Shown here one piece after another: positions 63,119 to 64,000 of a DNA stretch of 64,000 bases. The notes beneath the pieces are model-generated. The model did no database searches, was not told the origin of the DNA, and saw nothing but the letters and a program-made list of their open reading frames with translations. The number at the start of each line of letters is the position of its first letter. Position 1 is the stretch's first letter. Position numbers and translations under genes: made by a program. Source of the DNA: Zygosaccharomyces rouxii (Eukaryota > Ascomycota > Saccharomycetes > Saccharomycetales > Saccharomycetaceae); assembly GCF_000026365.1 (NCBI RefSeq), contig NC_012996.1, positions 1,674,001 through 1,738,000 of the forward strand, given 5' to 3'.

Positions 63119-64000
63119 TCATTTGGCCCAACTGGGTTTTATATCTCTTACGTACCTTGCATACTCTTTCAACCTGTCCTTGTTGTTGAAGGATTTGAAA
63201 GCAGCCTCCGGATCTCCGTAGTAGAAGAGCTTGAATTGACTTGGTTGTTTGTCATGATCAGAGAGATCCATGGAAAGATCCATCACCGCAACACTTCTTT
63301 GGAAGTACCATTTGTTCACGACATTATCCCTTCTACTTCTCCATAGAAGTTCCTTAGGAAATAATTTGAACATCAAGTTGAAGATAATGTCTGAAATACC
63401 CAATGAACCTTTCAAGTGCGGCATTACAGCGAATTTATCTAGGTACACAAACTGGTTTTCTTTGGGGCCCTCATAGGTCAAGATTGCGATACCTTCGTAA
63501 TCACCAATGACAATGACAGATGCTATACGACCGTTGACCCGGTTCATGTAATGTTTTAAATCCAACTCACGACCAAAACTTTGATCTAAAATTCTCTTCA
63601 ACTTGGTGAGATTTAATTTAGAATCGTTAACATAATCGGCACAATCATAGGGAACATTGGGTAGCCCCACGGAATTTTCAGCGGTCAGTGTGGAGTCGTT
63701 GTAAATTTTTATGTGGATACCTTTCTTTAAGACGGTAGTGACAAAAATCGCATCTTGTAAATTTTCTGCCATTTTAACGTGGTTTGTATCCCTAATTTCT
63801 CTTTCTCTTACTTCTTCATCAAGATCACCGGGCAACTCATACCATGCATGATCATCATTAGACTCTAAACTCTCATGTCTTTTCTTAAAACGGGGTAGTG
63901 AGGAAGATATTAGAGATCTATCAGTTAAAAGGTTATGAAGCAAGGGATTATTCGAATTGTGAGCCAAGGAAGCAGCTCTTGTGGTGGTAATGAGTCCTGT
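63119..64000 (-). CDS. ARG2: N-acetylglutamate synthase Arg2, C-terminal part
   Basis: Arg2 makes N-acetylglutamate from glutamate and acetyl-CoA in mitochondria, the first step of arginine synthesis, and works with Arg5,6. The frame stays open to the window's right edge, so only the last 293 codons are present (S. cerevisiae about 574). The segment includes the GNAT-type acetyltransferase domain: [86 protein letters not shown]. The C-terminal IKPSW tail is also seen. No start codon is assigned. It is the YJL071W orthologue, convergent with the AMP-deaminase-like gene. Confidence 0.94.
   Translation of the reverse strand, partial: TGLITTTRAASLAHNSNNPLLHNLLTDRSLISSSLPRFKKRHESLESNDDHAWYELPGDLDEEVREREIRDTNHVKMAENLQDAIFVTTVLKKGIHIKIYNDSTLTAENSVGLPNVPYDCADYVNDSKLNLTKLKRILDQSFGRELDLKHYMNRVNGRIASVIVIGDYEGIAILTYEGPKENQFVYLDKFAVMPHLKGSLGISDIIFNLMFKLFPKELLWRSRRDNVVNKWYFQRSVAVMDLSMDLSDHDKQPSQFKLFYYGDPEAAFKSFNNKDRLKEYARYVRDIKPSWAK

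Overview
The window is nuclear DNA of a budding yeast of the family Saccharomycetaceae that branched before the whole-genome duplication (WGD). Zygosaccharomyces or Torulaspora is my best guess; the species is not certain. Genes are intron-poor and tightly packed on both strands, and almost every protein has a recognisable Saccharomyces cerevisiae counterpart. Gene order interleaves two S. cerevisiae regions that are WGD sisters. From about 12 kb to the right end, genes from the YJL054W-YJL071W arm of chromosome X alternate with genes from YBR265W-YBR284W of chromosome II. From 0 to 5.7 kb, YKL138C-YKL141W alternates with YMR117C-YMR118C. This is the pattern expected of an unduplicated genome. 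The two blocks are separated at 6-11 kb by a segment (a Lsb1/Pin3-like SH3 gene, an unidentified coiled-coil gene, SNF7, SED5) that belongs elsewhere in S. cerevisiae, so rearrangement breakpoints lie on both sides of it.

Layout. 0-5.7 kb: MRPL31, SPC24, HSK3, CTK1, TGL1, SDH3. 6.3-11 kb: LSB1-like, unidentified coiled-coil gene, SNF7, SED5. 12-31.1 kb: TIM54, a LOG-family gene (YJL055W), a diverged aldo-keto reductase, ZAP1, EFM2, IKS1, BIT61, YHC3, BNA3, SDH8, NUP82. 31.3-46.5 kb: MRPL37, LAS21, REI1, TSC10, COA3, MRPL8, a cysteine-synthase-like gene, PPS1, DPB3/DLS1, MPM1, PAF1. 46.6-64 kb: S-formylglutathione hydrolase, SAF1, DUG2, UTP18, an unidentified Asn-rich gene, MRPL27, SSH1, tRNA-Cys(GCA), an AMP-deaminase-like gene, and ARG2, which runs off the right edge.

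The genes are mostly housekeeping. They cover mitochondrial ribosome and inner-membrane assembly (MRPL31, MRPL37, MRPL8, MRPL27, TIM54, COA3, SDH3, SDH8, MPM1), chromosome segregation (SPC24, HSK3), transcription (CTK1, PAF1, ZAP1), ribosome biogenesis (REI1, UTP18), membrane traffic (SNF7, SED5, SSH1) and lipid or GPI metabolism (TGL1, TSC10, LAS21). Sharing of small intergenic regions reflects dense packing rather than operons.

The least expected observations are these. Two introns are visible from splice signals: one in SSH1, which restores the conserved N-terminus, and a 66-nt stop-free intron in CTK1. Two proteins have enzyme folds but have lost catalytic residues (the aldo-keto reductase and the AMP-deaminase-like protein). 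A twin E-box palindrome recurs in three intergenic regions. The first codons of PPS1 look frameshifted. Two genes are unrecognised, and several long intergenic regions carry RNA-like secondary structure. No CRISPR array, intact transposon, LTR or centromere was seen.
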